DNA from: Euglena gracilis
Taxonomy: Eukaryota; Euglenida; Euglenophyceae; Euglenales
Direction: 5' to 3'
Assembly (NCBI GenBank): GCA_039621445.1
Contig: CP154957.1
Span: 20,538,607 to 20,602,606 of the forward strand
Length of the DNA: 64,000 nucleotides
Positions within the stretch are counted from its first letter, which is position 1. Each line of letters opens with the position of its first letter. A program made the position numbers and the translations under genes. The notes under the pieces are model-generated. The model searched no databases and was not told the origin of the DNA. It saw only the letters and a list, made by a program, of their open reading frames with translations. Below, in pieces: positions 24,741-37,100 of the stretch.

Positions 24741-25146
24741 AATACTGGACAGACTCTGGACAAGATGCAGATGCTGGACAAGATGCAGGTGTTGGACAAG
24801 ATGTGCACGCCAGACAAGATGCCGATGCTGGACAAGATGAAGTGGATGCAGATACTGGACAACATGCAGATGGTGGACAAGATGCAGATACTGATAAGAT
24901 GCCGATGCTGGACAAGGTGCCGATGCTGTGCAAGGTGCAGATGCTGGACAAGATGCAAATGCTGGACAACATGCAGATACTGGACAAAATTAATTGGATA
25001 CAGACACCGGACAACGTTTCAGATACTGAGAAGATGCCAATGCTGGACAAGATGTAGATGGTGGACAACATGCCGATGCTGGACAAGGTGCAGATGCTGG
25101 ACAAGATGCAGATGGTGGACAAGGTGCAGATGCTGGACAACGTCAT
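24741..25146. repeat. 18-bp minisatellite (GATGCTGGACAAGATGCA)
   Basis: More than 20 imperfect tandem units of 12-18 bp built from GATGC, TGGACAA and GATGC words. The frame reads as repeats of LDKMQM on the plus strand. I see no start context, domain or flanking exon, so I do not call a gene. Confidence 0.9.
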
Positions 25147-25345
25147 TTTGCTGTGTCTTCCTTGGTTGTTGCTGGTATAACCTCTGAACACTTACACTCG
25201 CCGCAGATCCACCCCGTTGCAATTGCAGGGGTGCCACCCTCCACCCTCCAGCACAACAACTGTTTTGGTCTCTGTTTGTCTGACTAGGAAGAGGCTTGCA
25301 ACTTGCACTCGATGTTGCCATCTCACAGGCCACCACATCTTGTGC
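25147..25345. other. Unique spacer between minisatellites
   Basis: About 200 bp of mixed composition with no gene, repeat or RNA structure that I recognise. Confidence 0.3.
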
Positions 25346-26110
25346 TGGCAAAAAGAAGCAAAAGTGGTCAAAAAGTGGTCAAAAAGCAGGCAAAAGTGGG
25401 GGCAAAAGTGGTCAGAAAGCAGCAAAAGTGGTCAAGAAGCAGGCAAAAGTGGGCAAAGGTGGTCAAACAGCAACAAAAGTGGTCAAAAAGCAGCAAAAGC
25501 GATCAAAAAGCAGCAACAATGGCCAAAAGTGGGCAAAAAGTAGCAAACGTGGGCAAAAGTGGTCAAAAAGCAGCAAAAGTGGTCAAAAGTGGTCAAAAGC
25601 AGGCAAAAGTGGGCAAAGGTGGTCAAATAGCAACAAAAGTGGTCAAAAAGCAGCAAAGTGATCAAAAAGCAGCAACAATGGCCAAAAGTGGGCAAAAAAG
25701 TAGCAAACGTGGGCAAAAGTGGCCAAAAAGCAGCAAAAGTGGTCAAAAGTGGTCAAAAGCAGGCAAAAGCGGGCAAAGGTGGTCAAATAGCAACAAAAGT
25801 GGTCAAAAAGCAGCAAAGTGATCAAAAAGCAGCAACAATGGCCAAAAGTGGGCAAAAAAGTAGCAAACGTGGGCAAAAATGGCCAAAAAGCAGCAAAAGT
25901 TGTCAAAAGTGGTCAAAAAGCAGGCAAAAGTGGTCAAAAGTGGTCAAAAGTGATCAAAAAGCCGCAAAGGTGGTTGGAAATGGGCAAAAGTGGGCAAAAA
26001 GCAGTAAAAGTGGTCAAGAAGCAGTCAAAATTGGTCAAAAGGCAGCAAATGTGGGCAAAGTGTTCAAAAAGCAGTCACAGTGGTCAAAAAGCAACCAAAG
26101 ATAGCCAAAA
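25346..26110. repeat. GTGGTCAAAAAGCAGCAAAA minisatellite with 160-bp higher-order unit
   Basis: Degenerate ~20-bp units dominate. Superimposed is a 160-bp higher-order period: the word CAACAAAAGTGG occurs at 25471, 25631 and 25791. The lysine/glutamine/serine frames are repeat translation only. Confidence 0.9.
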
Positions 26111-26230
26111 GGAGCCAAAAGTGGGCGAGAGCGGCAAAAGTAGCAGGCATAAAAGGTACACCTTCAAGGGCTCCAAAGCTGGGCGATGCTGGGCAATGCT
26201 GGGCCTAGGGGCATGGATGACCAGAGGTGC

Positions 26231-27505
26231 TTGATCCCGTCCCGACCAGGCTTCTTTTTAAGTCAGCAGACCCCCCCCCGGGGGGAGGGGGGGTGGGTGG
26301 GTGGGTCCGGGCCGGCCCCCCGGGGGGGGGGGGGGGTCCCGCGCCGGAGGCGCTGGGTATACCTTCGCGCCGAAAATTTTTGAAAATTGCTTTTTACGGG
26401 CCCGATTTTGGGGGGGGTCCCCGGCCCCCCCCACCCCGGGGGGGGGTCCCGCGCCACCCTGCGTGGGTGGGGGGGGACCCCCCCCTCCCCCCCCCGGGGG
26501 TCTTAAAAAGAAGCCTGGTCCCGACCGCTGGGTGGCTGGTGGGCAGGGCATGTTCCATGGCATGTGGTGTTGTGGGCTGTGGCGAGGGATGGCTTGCGGG
26601 CACCAGAAGACCGGCTCGCCGCTTGCACCCCACGCCTCTTTGCTCCCCTGGAGGAAGCCACAGGGCTGGAGTGGCTGCGCTGGGTGTTTCTCAGCAGTGC
26701 CGTGCACTGGGGTTGGGGGGGGGGGCAACTGGCCCAGCATTGGCGGGACTGTTTTTTGGGGAGGGCGGTGGCACGAGGGCTTGTGGGCCTGGCGCCAGTG
26801 ATGTCCTTCCCCCTTTGGTGGCATTTCTGTGGTGCAGTGTCCGCTTCGGGGATCGTCCAGCAGCCCCTCTGTGGCATGGCTGCGTGGGTCAACACCCGGA
26901 GCCAGATGGGGGTGTGACGAGATGGGGTGGTCACGTGCCCTGTTCCCAGTGCTCCGAAGCTTTGGCTAATTGGCTTCGGCTTGGAACCCTCGTTGCCGAA
27001 CAGCCATGGGGAGGAACGCGTAGAGCCGCACACTTTGGGGATGACGACATTGTTACTCTCATGCGTTGCTGAGGCCCACTGATGTGGTATCGCCAGCTGA
27101 CCCGTCATCCCGTCCCGACTGCTGGGTGGCTGGTGGGCAGGGCATGTTCCATGGCATGTGGTGTTGTGGGCTGTGGCGAGGGATGGCTTGCGGGCACCAG
27201 AAGACCGGCTCGCCGCTTGCACCCCACCCCTCTTTGCTCCCCTGGAGGAAGCCACAGGGCTGGAGTGGCTGCGCTGGGTGTCTCTCAGCAGTGCCGTGCA
27301 CTGGGGTTGGGGGGGGGCAACTGGCCCAGCATTGGCGGGACTGTTTTTTGGGGAGGGCGTTGGCACGGGGGCTTGTGGGCCTGGCGCCAGTGATGTCCTT
27401 CCCCCTTTGGTGGCATTTCTGTGGTGCAGTGTCCGCTTCGGGGATCGTCCAGCAGCCCCTCTGTGGCATGGCTGCGTGGGTCAACACCCGGAGCCAGATG
27501 GGGAC
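26231..27505. repeat. Inverted island of the 593-bp satellite (~1.7 units)
   Basis: The reverse complement of the satellite runs from the ATCCCGTCCCGACC word at ~26231 (interrupted by a MITE) to AGCCAGATGGGG at ~27503. It is opposite in orientation to the main array and separated from it by two minisatellites. Its monomers belong to the CAATTAGCC/TTCGGAG variant class of the main array, so the inversion is recent relative to array homogenisation. Confidence 0.9.
26244..26520. mobile_element. AGGCTTCTTTTTAAG MITE inserted in satellite
   Basis: Ends AGGCTTCTTTTTAAG and CTTAAAAAGAAGCCT are inverted, with TCCCGACC on both sides as a candidate 8-bp target-site duplication. The interior consists of C/G-run blocks around CGCGCCGGAGGCGCTGGGTA and GGCCCGATTTTGGGG. 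A second complete copy is at 40581-40829 and a split copy at 48.52-49.19 kb. It is non-coding; an 8-bp duplication would fit a hAT-type mobiliser. Confidence 0.75.
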
Positions 27506-27744
27506 TCAAAAAAAATGCCCAAAAACGCCAAAAGATTGTGAAAAATGACCCAAAATCACCACAAAGGCACAAAATGGCCCAAAATGCCATAAAATGCGCT
27601 CATATTGACCCAAATTAGCCTATTTGCCAACTCAGTGACAAATAACCCCCAAATTAGCAAAAATTGATCCATAATGGCCAAAATGGGTAAGATTGTGGGG
27701 AAATTATCCCAGAAATGGGTTTAATTCTTCAAAATGTACAAAAA
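27506..27744. other. A-rich repeats flanking the inverted island
   Basis: Degenerate AAAATGgCCcAAAA words, similar in reverse complement to the T-rich flank at 24.62-24.74 kb. There is no gene. Confidence 0.5.
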
Positions 27745-27885
27745 AATGCCAGCATCGCCCAGCATCGCCCAGCATCGCCCTGCATCGCCCAGCATCGGAA
27801 CCCCACCTCTGGTCTCCAAAATTCCAGCATCGCCCAGCATCGCCCTGCATCGCCCAGCATCGCCCAGCATCATCAGAGGTGCTTG
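27745..27885. repeat. 10-bp minisatellite (CAGCATCGCC)
   Basis: Two blocks of tandem CAGCATCGCC/CTGCATCGCC units separated by a ~45-bp spacer (GGAACCCCACCTCTGG onward). It directly abuts a satellite fragment. Confidence 0.9.
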
Positions 27886-28045
27886 GACGGGATGACGGGT
27901 CAGCTGGCGATACCACATCAGTGGGCCTCAGCAACGCATGAGAGTAACATTGTCGTCATCCCCAAAGTGTGCGGCTCTACATGTTCCTCCCCCACTCACA
28001 TGCCGGTTGGGCGACGAGGATCCCAAGCTGGCGAGGATCCCAAGT
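27886..28045. repeat. Single satellite fragment overlapping tentative exon 9
   Basis: About 100 bp (GGGATGACGGGTCAGCTGGC through GTGTGCGGCTCTAC) is virtually identical to the satellite. The similarity then fades through 28045 (GTTgGGCgACGAGGaTcCCAAGC). The faded part coincides with the 3' end of the putative last traceable exon of the minus-strand gene, including its donor site. Confidence 0.75.
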
Positions 28046-28140
28046 CAGATGACGTCTGCTGTTCAATGTTTCTGAGCAGTGTGAAGTTGGCTTGTTGGCA
28101 CCCCATTTTGCTGCTGACAATAAGGTTCAATATGATGTGG
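28000..28140 (-). CDS. Tentative exon 9 of the EST1/SMG7-like gene
   Basis: The acceptor TCTTCCCACCAG gives a phase-compatible open exon (HIILNLIVSSKMGCQQANF, then LLRNIEQQTSSDLG) ending at a strong donor CAT/GTGAGT. No clear family motif is present. Its 3' part shows similarity to the satellite, so either the satellite was seeded from this locus or the exon end is satellite-derived. Confidence 0.35.
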
Positions 28141-31100
28141 CTGGTGGGAAGACAGCCTTGATTATGGAGATAGACACCCCTTGGAGGGCGTGTCTGTCCC
28201 TTCTGCACTGTGTCGCGGTTCCGTCACTGTAAAAATCTTGCCCCCCAGATTTGACCAAAAATGCCCTTGTGGAAGTCTTTGCAAAAAAAAATTGTCATTT
28301 TCATGATGCGCTGGAGCGAAAAATTCCAGCTTTTTGGAGTTTTCCTGGTGGATGCCCCTGCATCTTTCTGTAGTCCCCCAATACAGGTGGTGCTGCCCCC
28401 CCCCCTGCTACATTTCCACGGGGGAGGGAACACCCCACCTAAACCCCGAACACACTGCTAATATTGAAACCTTCCTGGCACCCCCCATATTGTGTCGGTG
28501 CGACTCCCCTTGGCAGGTGGGAAGAAGGGGGGGGTGAAACCACACACCTACAGCTGTGACGGCCTCCTTAAATCAAGCCCTTCACCCCCAATTCTTGGGG
28601 TTAAGTTGGGCGGGGGGATTCTTGCCCTATTCTGGCTCTGATGGAGTGAAGGAGAACATACCCAATCTTGGTGAAGATCATCCCCTGGATTCTCACAAAT
28701 GAATCTTTGAAATGAGACATCCCATCTTCAATCCTTGGTGCTGGCTTGGTGTCTCCCTTCAAATCCTGTGCGAACGTTGAGAATAAAAATTTTCGGACTG
28801 CTTTCCTTTGGGCTATTTTCCTCAAAAAACAAAAACAAAACAAGAACTCTTTTCCAAAACAGAACCAATTCAGTGAAGCAAGAAGCAAGGGTTTTCTTTA
28901 AGACCGCCCCACCCACCCACCCACCCCCTGCCCCCCCCCCCGGGGGGAGGGGGGGATCCCGGGGGACCCACTCACCCCCAAAAATGTCCAAAAAAATTGC
29001 GAAAATACTAAAAAACAGCACCTTTTCACAAATTTTCATCACCTTCGGCACCAAAAAGAAAATCCCACCCCTGGGGACCCCCCCCCCCGCTCGAACCGCC
29101 AAACCCCCCAACCCTGCCACCCCCCCCCCCCGGGGTCCGAGACTAAAAAAAAAACCCCCTGTCCAGAAGCCAAAGCCAAAATGGATGCGTACGGCTTTGT
29201 TTCATTTTCACTGACGGATGTCATCTTTTCAAGAAAAATTAACCTTGGTTGAGACAAAAGGGGAAAATAGAAAACAAGTCCTGCATATTGGCCATACCTC
29301 TGTTTACCTATCTTTAACGTGGAAGGTGGCAAACCCCCCACTCCCAGCTCCCAGTGGCAGACCCCCCACTGGGAGGGGAGCTACCCAGCCCAGCAGCTCA
29401 TTTTTATTGGGTTGCTATGGAATCAGGTGCTGACTGTTTGGTCACAAATTAAAGCACCACAATGAGTTGCGCACCTGCAGGTGATCCAAGGCCCAGATGC
29501 TACACCACCCCACACACGGCCAAAAGTGCTTGGGTTTTGGGATATCACCAGCAGACTTTCATTTAGTGCGCCGCGGCGAAATTTGCCGTGGCGCAAAAAA
29601 AAAATTCCGCGGTGCATGCAGTGCACAATCGAAGTTTTGCCGTGGCACCCCCGCAGTGCACCTGAAACGCTGCCACGGCGCACCAACAACGCCCGCGGGA
29701 CGATTGGGATGGCACTGCCGCGGGCATACAATTTTTTTACCGACCCCCAGGGGGGGGGAGGGGGGGTCACTCCACTTTTTTAAAAACCAGTCAGTCACTC
29801 ATTTTCGGAAAAACAGCCAGTCACCACCGTGGTGGGGGGGACTTCATTTTTACTGGGGGGGAGCATACAATCACCTAGTCACTGGCTGACCCCCCCCCGG
29901 GGGTGACTGGTTTTTCCAGAGTGACTGACTAGTTTTTTTTGGCCCGGGCCCCCCCCCCCCCCCCCCGGGGGGGGGGGGGTTGGCAAAAAAACCACCAAAG
30001 TGCCCCAGTGCCAAAGGCGCTGGAAAAATTTTTTGGCCGTTTTTCATGTATTTGGTCCCATTTCCTTTGGATTCCAGAGTGGCCGACCCCCCCCCCCGGG
30101 GGGGGTGTAGTGACTGACTGGTTTCCCGAAAAAAGTGACTGACTAGTTTTTCGAAGAGTGGAGTGACCCCCCAACCCCAGGGGTCGGTAAAAAATTGTAT
30201 GGGGGGCAGAGGCCCAGGCATGGGTTTCCCTAAAGAGGCCTGGGGGGTCAAACCCCCACCCTCCACCAGGCCCTACCGTTCTTCTGGAAGAACCAATTTT
30301 TGTGTCAAAATTTTATTTTGGTGCCAAGAAAATTTTTGTTTGTGAACCCCCCCTGTAACTTTTGAGTGGAGGGTCGACTCGCAGGGCCAGGTGGGGGGAC
30401 TGCTTGTCTGCCCAGGAAGTCCAGGGCCATCCCCAGGTTGGTCTGGCCTGAACTGGGCTTTGCAGGAGGAGATGTCAAATATGCCATTTTTTTTATTTCC
30501 GAAGGTTTTGTAGATAGCTGGCAGCCCCCCGTCCCTGGGACCCCCCCACCATGGCACTGCTCAAGGAAAATTCCTTTGGTGCCAAAAGAAAACTTTGACC
30601 TAGAACTCGGGGCACCCCGGAATTACGAGCATACATCTCTCTAAGGACCCCGGGGGGGGGGGTTGCTGGGCTAGGGCTAGAAATTTGGGCTGGCTAGAAA
30701 TTTGGGCTGGCTAGCCCGCCCCCCCCCCGGGGGGGGGGGCTGGACCCCGGCTGGACCCGAACCGGGGCGAGCTGGACTGAAATCGGAAAAATGCCCAAAA
30801 ATGACCTGCAGAACACAGTTTTGAAAAAATGATGCATCTGAAACCCCCCAAAAATGCCCCAAACGCCCCCCAAACCCCATTTTTGGCCACTTTTGAACAC
30901 AGTTTTTCAAAAAATTTCGGCGCAAAGCGCCGAAAAATTTTGGGCTGGACCCCCAAAAAAGGGGCTGGCTAGCTGGGCTAGCAGCACCCCCCCCCCGGGG
31001 GGGGGGGGGCTGCTGCAGCTGGGCTGGGCCCAAATCGGGGCTGGCTGCAGCCGCCCCCCCGGGGGGGGGGGGTTCGCAAAACCTTAGAGAGATGTATGAT

Positions 31101-34100
31101 TACGAGAAGCTGAGAGGGCTCAAGCACCCCGGGGTCCTTTTTCAGAGATATTTGATATTGCTTCCTGAAGGTCAAATAAACCTCTCATTTTTTTTTACAT
31201 TGGAAAAAAAAACTCGGCACGGCAGACGAGAAAAAAGATGAACGAGGCTGCGTTCACTTTATCCTCTTCAGTCACCGATCACAACACAAGAAGTGGGGAA
31301 CCTTCTTCCCTCCATCAGACATGAGCTTGAGATTGTTTCGATTGAATAGGTTAATCAAATTCTCCCTGGCAGAAGGGAATGCCTTCTTTGTGGCCAAAGA
31401 ACGGTAATGATGGTACATTGCCTCAAAATCATCCATCTCATAGGATGCCAGCACCGCCATCTGATTGTGGCCAAGTCCTGGGACCACAATATTTGTATGT
31501 GCTGGAAATAAAATTGAAAAAAGGACACCTGATCCTTTATTGAGCAGCAGCGCCTTCTTGTAAAACCCTTTTGCAACTGACCAGTCACCTTTTCCTGGAC
31601 CAGTTTCATATACTGCCTTGTAGCGAGCTGTGGAAAAGATGAAAAATGAATTTCTCAAAACATTCAACGGTTTACCAACAAAAAAAATCATGTGTACGTG
31701 CTTGAACAAAAACAAAAAAATTGGGGGGAAATTAAGGGAAAGAAAATTCTTTGAAAACTTTTTGGAAAAAACATAAACATTCCCAGTTGGATTTGCTAAT
31801 TTTGAAATGTGGAAAATCCTGACATGATGCTTTTCTGTTTTTTCCCCCTCTGGAGAGACCAAATGGCAAATTTGTATAGGTGCCTGAAGGGTTCCTTTGT
31901 CATTGTGGCACAAAGAAATTGCAACTTCTGACACAAAATGAGGGTCCCCCCCCCCAAGTAATGAGAACCAAGTTTTCTGGTATGAATCAACTCCCACCTC
32001 ATTGCAGGTAAGCATCCCATATGGTGTCCCCTTGCATAAAAGGGATATTAATCCTAATTTTTGCATCAAGCCCAAGTTAAGCCCGTTTTCACTGGGCCGA
32101 AAATCCAAAAAAAGGACCATAAAACAGCACGTTCTGTGAGCAAGAAAAAAGCCATTTGGAAAGAACTCCCGGGGCTGATGAGTCATCAAAAAGGCCCAAT
32201 ATCAGAACTCCAGTCCGTGCAACGCCCTATCCAACAATACTCGTTTTCCCCGCAAATCCCCGGCTCGTCAAAGTTACACTCTGAAACCGCAGAACCGCTT
32301 TTTTCTTACCATTTTATTGACATTCTTGGCGAAATCACAGATTTCAAAATATCTCAAAAAAAAAGGCAGAGTCAAAAAAAAAAACTATGAACCCTCGGAA
32401 CGCCCATTCTAACTGCATTTCGCTTTCCCCATGACCTGCAAAATGCAAGGTAAATGAAACCCATAACGCACAAATCAAACGAACTGTCCAGACCCAAGTT
32501 GAAGACCTTAAAACACCCTAACTAACGATATTTTGCTTTCTTGGGAACTCTAAGGCCAGCTTGAGGTGCAACCCACTTACGCCCCGAAACAGCACTGCAG
32601 GATTCCGACTCTTTTCTTTGTTTGGCCCAAAAAATGAGATTTTCAAAACATCTCAAAATGAAAAAGCAAAGCAAATTTCCGGTGACCTAATAACAGAACT
32701 AAAACTTGTCCATGCGGGGGGGGGGGGCTGGGTCTGGAAAAAGGTTGATGGTTGGAAAAAGGCTGCTGGCTGGATGGACCCCCCCTTTTGGGCCTCATTT
32801 TAAACCTAAAACCAGCATTTGGGCCGCCGGGTTCACAACAGAATCGGCAATCCGCCCCACTGGTTTCCGTTCTGTCTGTGAGAAAGGGGTTAGGGACGCC
32901 GGTTCTGTCATGAATGAACATATTATTAAAAGTGCCCAAAAAGGCCAAAATCAGTCGTTGAAATCCTGCTTTTATTGTTTTACCATGTAGTACAATGAAA
33001 TTTGCAATTTGGGGACCACTGGACCAAAGGAAATCCAGTTCGTTCAAAAAACACCCCCTTCCTCCCCCACGATCCGGTGCAGATGATCCGACAAACCAGG
33101 GGGGCCCGGGACCCCCTCCCCCACTTCCTAACTCAGCCAATTCGCGACCCAAAAATGACCCCGCCCCAAAATCCCAAAACCTCCAAAAACCTCCAAATAC
33201 TCAAAATTCCAACAAATTTGATGTTTCAAAATTTGATGTTTTCGAATCCAACTTTCAAAAAAAAATTGCAAGATGACGAAATTCGCATTTTGGCAGCATG
33301 TTTAAAACTGATTCACTTCAAGATTTTGGCTGGGTCTGGCTGTTCAGTTCAGCCTCAGAACTCCTGGTCGATCCAGGTCAAAACGATCCAGACAATCCAG
33401 TTCCCAGGGGGTCTGGACCAGGGTTTTTTTTTAAGACCGGGGGGGGGGGGTCCCCCCACCCACCCACCCCCCCCCCCACCCCCTGGGGGGGGGGGGGCCG
33501 GGGGGTCCCGGGCGACCCACAAAAAATGTCCGAAAAATCGCGAAAAGTGCTTAAAATAGCACTTTTTCGGCGCCTTCGGCACCAAAAAGTATATCCCACC
33601 CCCCTCTTTTTATCTCCCGGTCAGGGCAGAACGGGAATCGGCCGAAAGGTGGTGGGTGGGGGGGGGTGTCGACCACCCCCCCCACCCCTGCATGGTGGGG
33701 GGGGGGGGCCCGGCCCCCCCCCCCCCCCCCCCCTTCCCGTATTTCCGGGAGCACCAATTTTTGGAGCCGAAAAAATTTTCCGGCGCCTTCGGCGCAGGGT
33801 GTTTTTTTTGACCCATTTTGGGACCTGTATGGGAGGTCCCCCCAAAAACCACCCAAACCCCCATTTTTTCACACCTTCCAAAAATTCAACATTTTGTCAA
33901 ATTTTTGATTTTGAGAGGTTTTTGAAGCAAAAAAAAGCCATTGAAAGTCCAAAAAAATTCAAAGAGAAAAAATGTCAGTAAAATTTGATTGTGCCAAAAT
34001 TTGTCCACTTTTTTTTACCTTCGTTTTTTTCACACCCCCTCCTAATAACTAAACCCACCCACCTAACGACCCCCCTCTGGTAATGAACCCCCCCATTTAT

Positions 34101-37100
34101 AACGTCCCATCCTGGAATTTCCACCAAAAAAAAGAAATATAACGACCCATGGTTAAAACTTGGGAGACCCACTTTCCCATGCCACAAAAACACTCCTGTG
34201 AAATTTGGGCTGGCGGTGGGCTCCACGTAAAAGCGTTCCGGATCGAACGGAAGAAAAAAATTGGTGACCCTGGCAGTAGGGGAACACTGCGCTCCTTCAA
34301 AAGGGCCACCTGACAGTCGATGGCCCCAGACGGTAGCCTGGGTGGGGGGGGGGGGTTCTGGGTAGTCGATCGACTACCCAGAACCTCCTATCCCAGTCTG
34401 GACAGGCCAGTGACCTTCAAAACTTGGCGCGCAGGTCGGCTATGTCGCGGCTGGTAAACAGTGGGGAACTCTCCATTGTTCCCAAAAAAGCCTGGGTTTG
34501 TGAGGGTTGCCGTTGATTGTTCCTCCTTTCCCTAACCATGCCAAGTGAGGCATCATGAGACCAGGGAATTTCTTAAGGACCCCCCCGGGGGGGGGGGGGT
34601 CCAGCCTCCGGCTGGCAAAAAGGCTGCTGGCTGGATTTGGGCAGCTGGCTGGACCCCCCACCCAGGGGAGGGGGGGGGGGGGGGAGGGGGGGGTCCGGGC
34701 CGGGGGGGGGCTGGGCTGGGCTGGGTCGACAAAAAACAAAATTTTCTAACACATTTTTGCCATTTTCGACATTTTGATGGGTGGAGCTAGGTGAAGGCTG
34801 GGGGGCCGCGATGAAGGAAGCTGCGATGAGGGGAAAAAATGAAGGGACAGGTGAGCTGGGTAGCCCAATTGGCCGGCCGGCCTTCGGCCGGCTGGGCCGG
34901 CCTGCGGCCGGCTGGGCCGGCCTGTGGCCGGCTGGCCCGGCCTCTGGCCGGGCTGGACCCGACTTTATTTCACTTGACCCCCGGGGGGGGGGGGCTCCCA
35001 GCCCGAATTTGGGCTGCTGGCTGGATTTGAGCTGCTGGCTGGCTGGACCCCCCCGGGGGGGTAGGGTACCCTCCGGCTTAAGAAATTCCCTGCATGAGAC
35101 ATTTCGTCTCCCACCGACCCACTGCTGCGATTGCTGTGAGAGGTCGATTTGCTACTTGCATCCCTCTCCCAGGATTGCTATGCGACATTTTGCATCCCTC
35201 CCAAAGGATTACATTGCAATTTTTTCTTCAAAAAAAGCATTCACGGTCTAGCACGATGAAGCCGTTAATGCTTCATGAATTTCCCACGTGTGAAGCCCGT
35301 GAATGATTAACGGGTTTAAGAAAAAAGGTTTTTTTATCTCTGCAGCTTCGTAATCCGTAAAGCGTGCTGGCTTTCACATGTGCAACGCCTTGCCAACCAC
35401 ATCATTTTAATGAAGGGTCTGGAAAAACTAAAACGTCACTTTTTGATGACCAAAAGCAATGACTTTAGAACTTTTTCCTCAAAAAATGGCCATTTCGCAA
35501 GGAAAAAGGTCAATTTTTGTTTTTTCAAAAAAACAACATGTTTTTTGGCGCTTTTTTGAAGAAAAAAACAACATGTTTTCTGTTTTTTTTTATTATAAAA
35601 AAACAAAAAAAAACGTCAACCCTGCTCTGTTGTACCTCCTGCGGTCCCCCCCCCATTTTGGACCCCCACACCATGCCATGCCAGGCGAACTTTGTCAAAA
35701 AATTTTAAGTTTATTTCCACCTACCCGCCCCCTTGTCGTACGACCGGGTTCCTGCAACCTGTGACCGGGGGGGGGTCATAACACCCCCATGACCTGCAAC
35801 CTGTGACCGGGGGGTGGTCGTAAATGAGGGGGCGGTCGTAGGTAAGGAGGTGTTAAAAATTTCGCAACCTGCAACCTGTGACCGGGGGGGGGGTGGTCAT
35901 GGCACCCCATGACCTGCAACCTGTGACCGGGGGTGGTCGTAAATGAGGGGTGGTCGTACGACAAGGGGGGGGGGGGCGGGTACAATGTCAAAAAAAAATC
36001 CGCCAAAAATGCCAGAATTTGAAAATTTCTGAATCTCAAGTCACGGAAAGTTCCAAAAAAGAAACAAGAAATGGGGGTTAACATTTCATCAACGTATCAG
36101 AAATTGCCGTAAAATCACTGAAAGTCACCGTAAGTTGCAAAAGTGTAATTTGTAACTTATAAATTACACCAAATTTTCAGCCTTCCATTACATGCATGTC
36201 CCATTAAGAGCTCAGCATTATTCAAAACCTGGTCAACATTTCAGAAAATGATATTTCAGAAATTACTGCAAAATTACTGAATGTCACCGCAAATTACAAC
36301 TGTGTAATTTGTAAATCATAAATAACGCAAAATTTGCAGTGCTAGTTCTTTGGCCTTGCATTAAGTGCAAGTCCCATAGAGCTTAGCATTATTCAAAACC
36401 TGGTTAACATTTCATTAACGTTTCAGAAATTACCTTAAAATCACTGAAAATCACCGTAAATTGCAAGAGTGTAATTTGTAACTTATAAAATACGCGAAAT
36501 TTGCAATGCTAGTCTTTTCAGCCTTCCACTGCATCCCATTAAGAGCTCAGCATTATTCAAAACCTGGTCCTTTAGGCAGGTTATGGCAGGTGTGGGCGCT
36601 GTGGTGGTATGTATGGGGGGTGTGGGGGGTGTAGGGGGTGTGTGGCCCCAGACCAGGGATTTTTTTAGAGCCCCCCGAGCCTCCCCCCCATGTAAACGGG
36701 GTTTTGGACCCCACCGACTAGTCGATCGACCAGTTGGGTAGTTGACCGACTAGTTGATCGACTACCCAGACCCCCCCCATCGGCGGCCGAAGGCCGCGCA
36801 TCGGCCGAAGGCCGAAGCCCGCGCAGCGGCCGAAGGCCGCTCCAATTCAGAACCTGAAAAGTTGATGACGTTATTTAAAGGCGTAGGGTTAGGGTCAAGT
36901 TCCCATTCCTAACTGTCCCATCCCATCCCCTCAACGTCGTTAAATTGGTGTCTGCAGGGGACCCAGCGAATTCAAAGAGGCGCCCAATTAGAGTTAAAAA
37001 CATTGGGGGACCCGAGCGTGGCGCCAAAGGCGCCGAGCGAGGGTCCCCCAATGTGTATTAACCCTAGTTGGGCGCCTCTTTGGGGTATATTTGGTGCCAA

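Noticed and set aside
24741-25187. Repeated LDKMQM peptide frame
   Set aside because: 18-bp minisatellite translation; the antisense frame is equally open.
25303-26104. Lys/Gln/Ser-rich frames of 120-170 codons
   Set aside because: Direct translation of the GTGGTCAAAAAGCAGC minisatellite in several frames; no gene evidence.
31272-32189. Single 305-codon minus-strand gene
   Set aside because: It is a read-through of intron 5 sequence and exons 6-7; splice sites and family motifs support shorter exons within a much larger gene.
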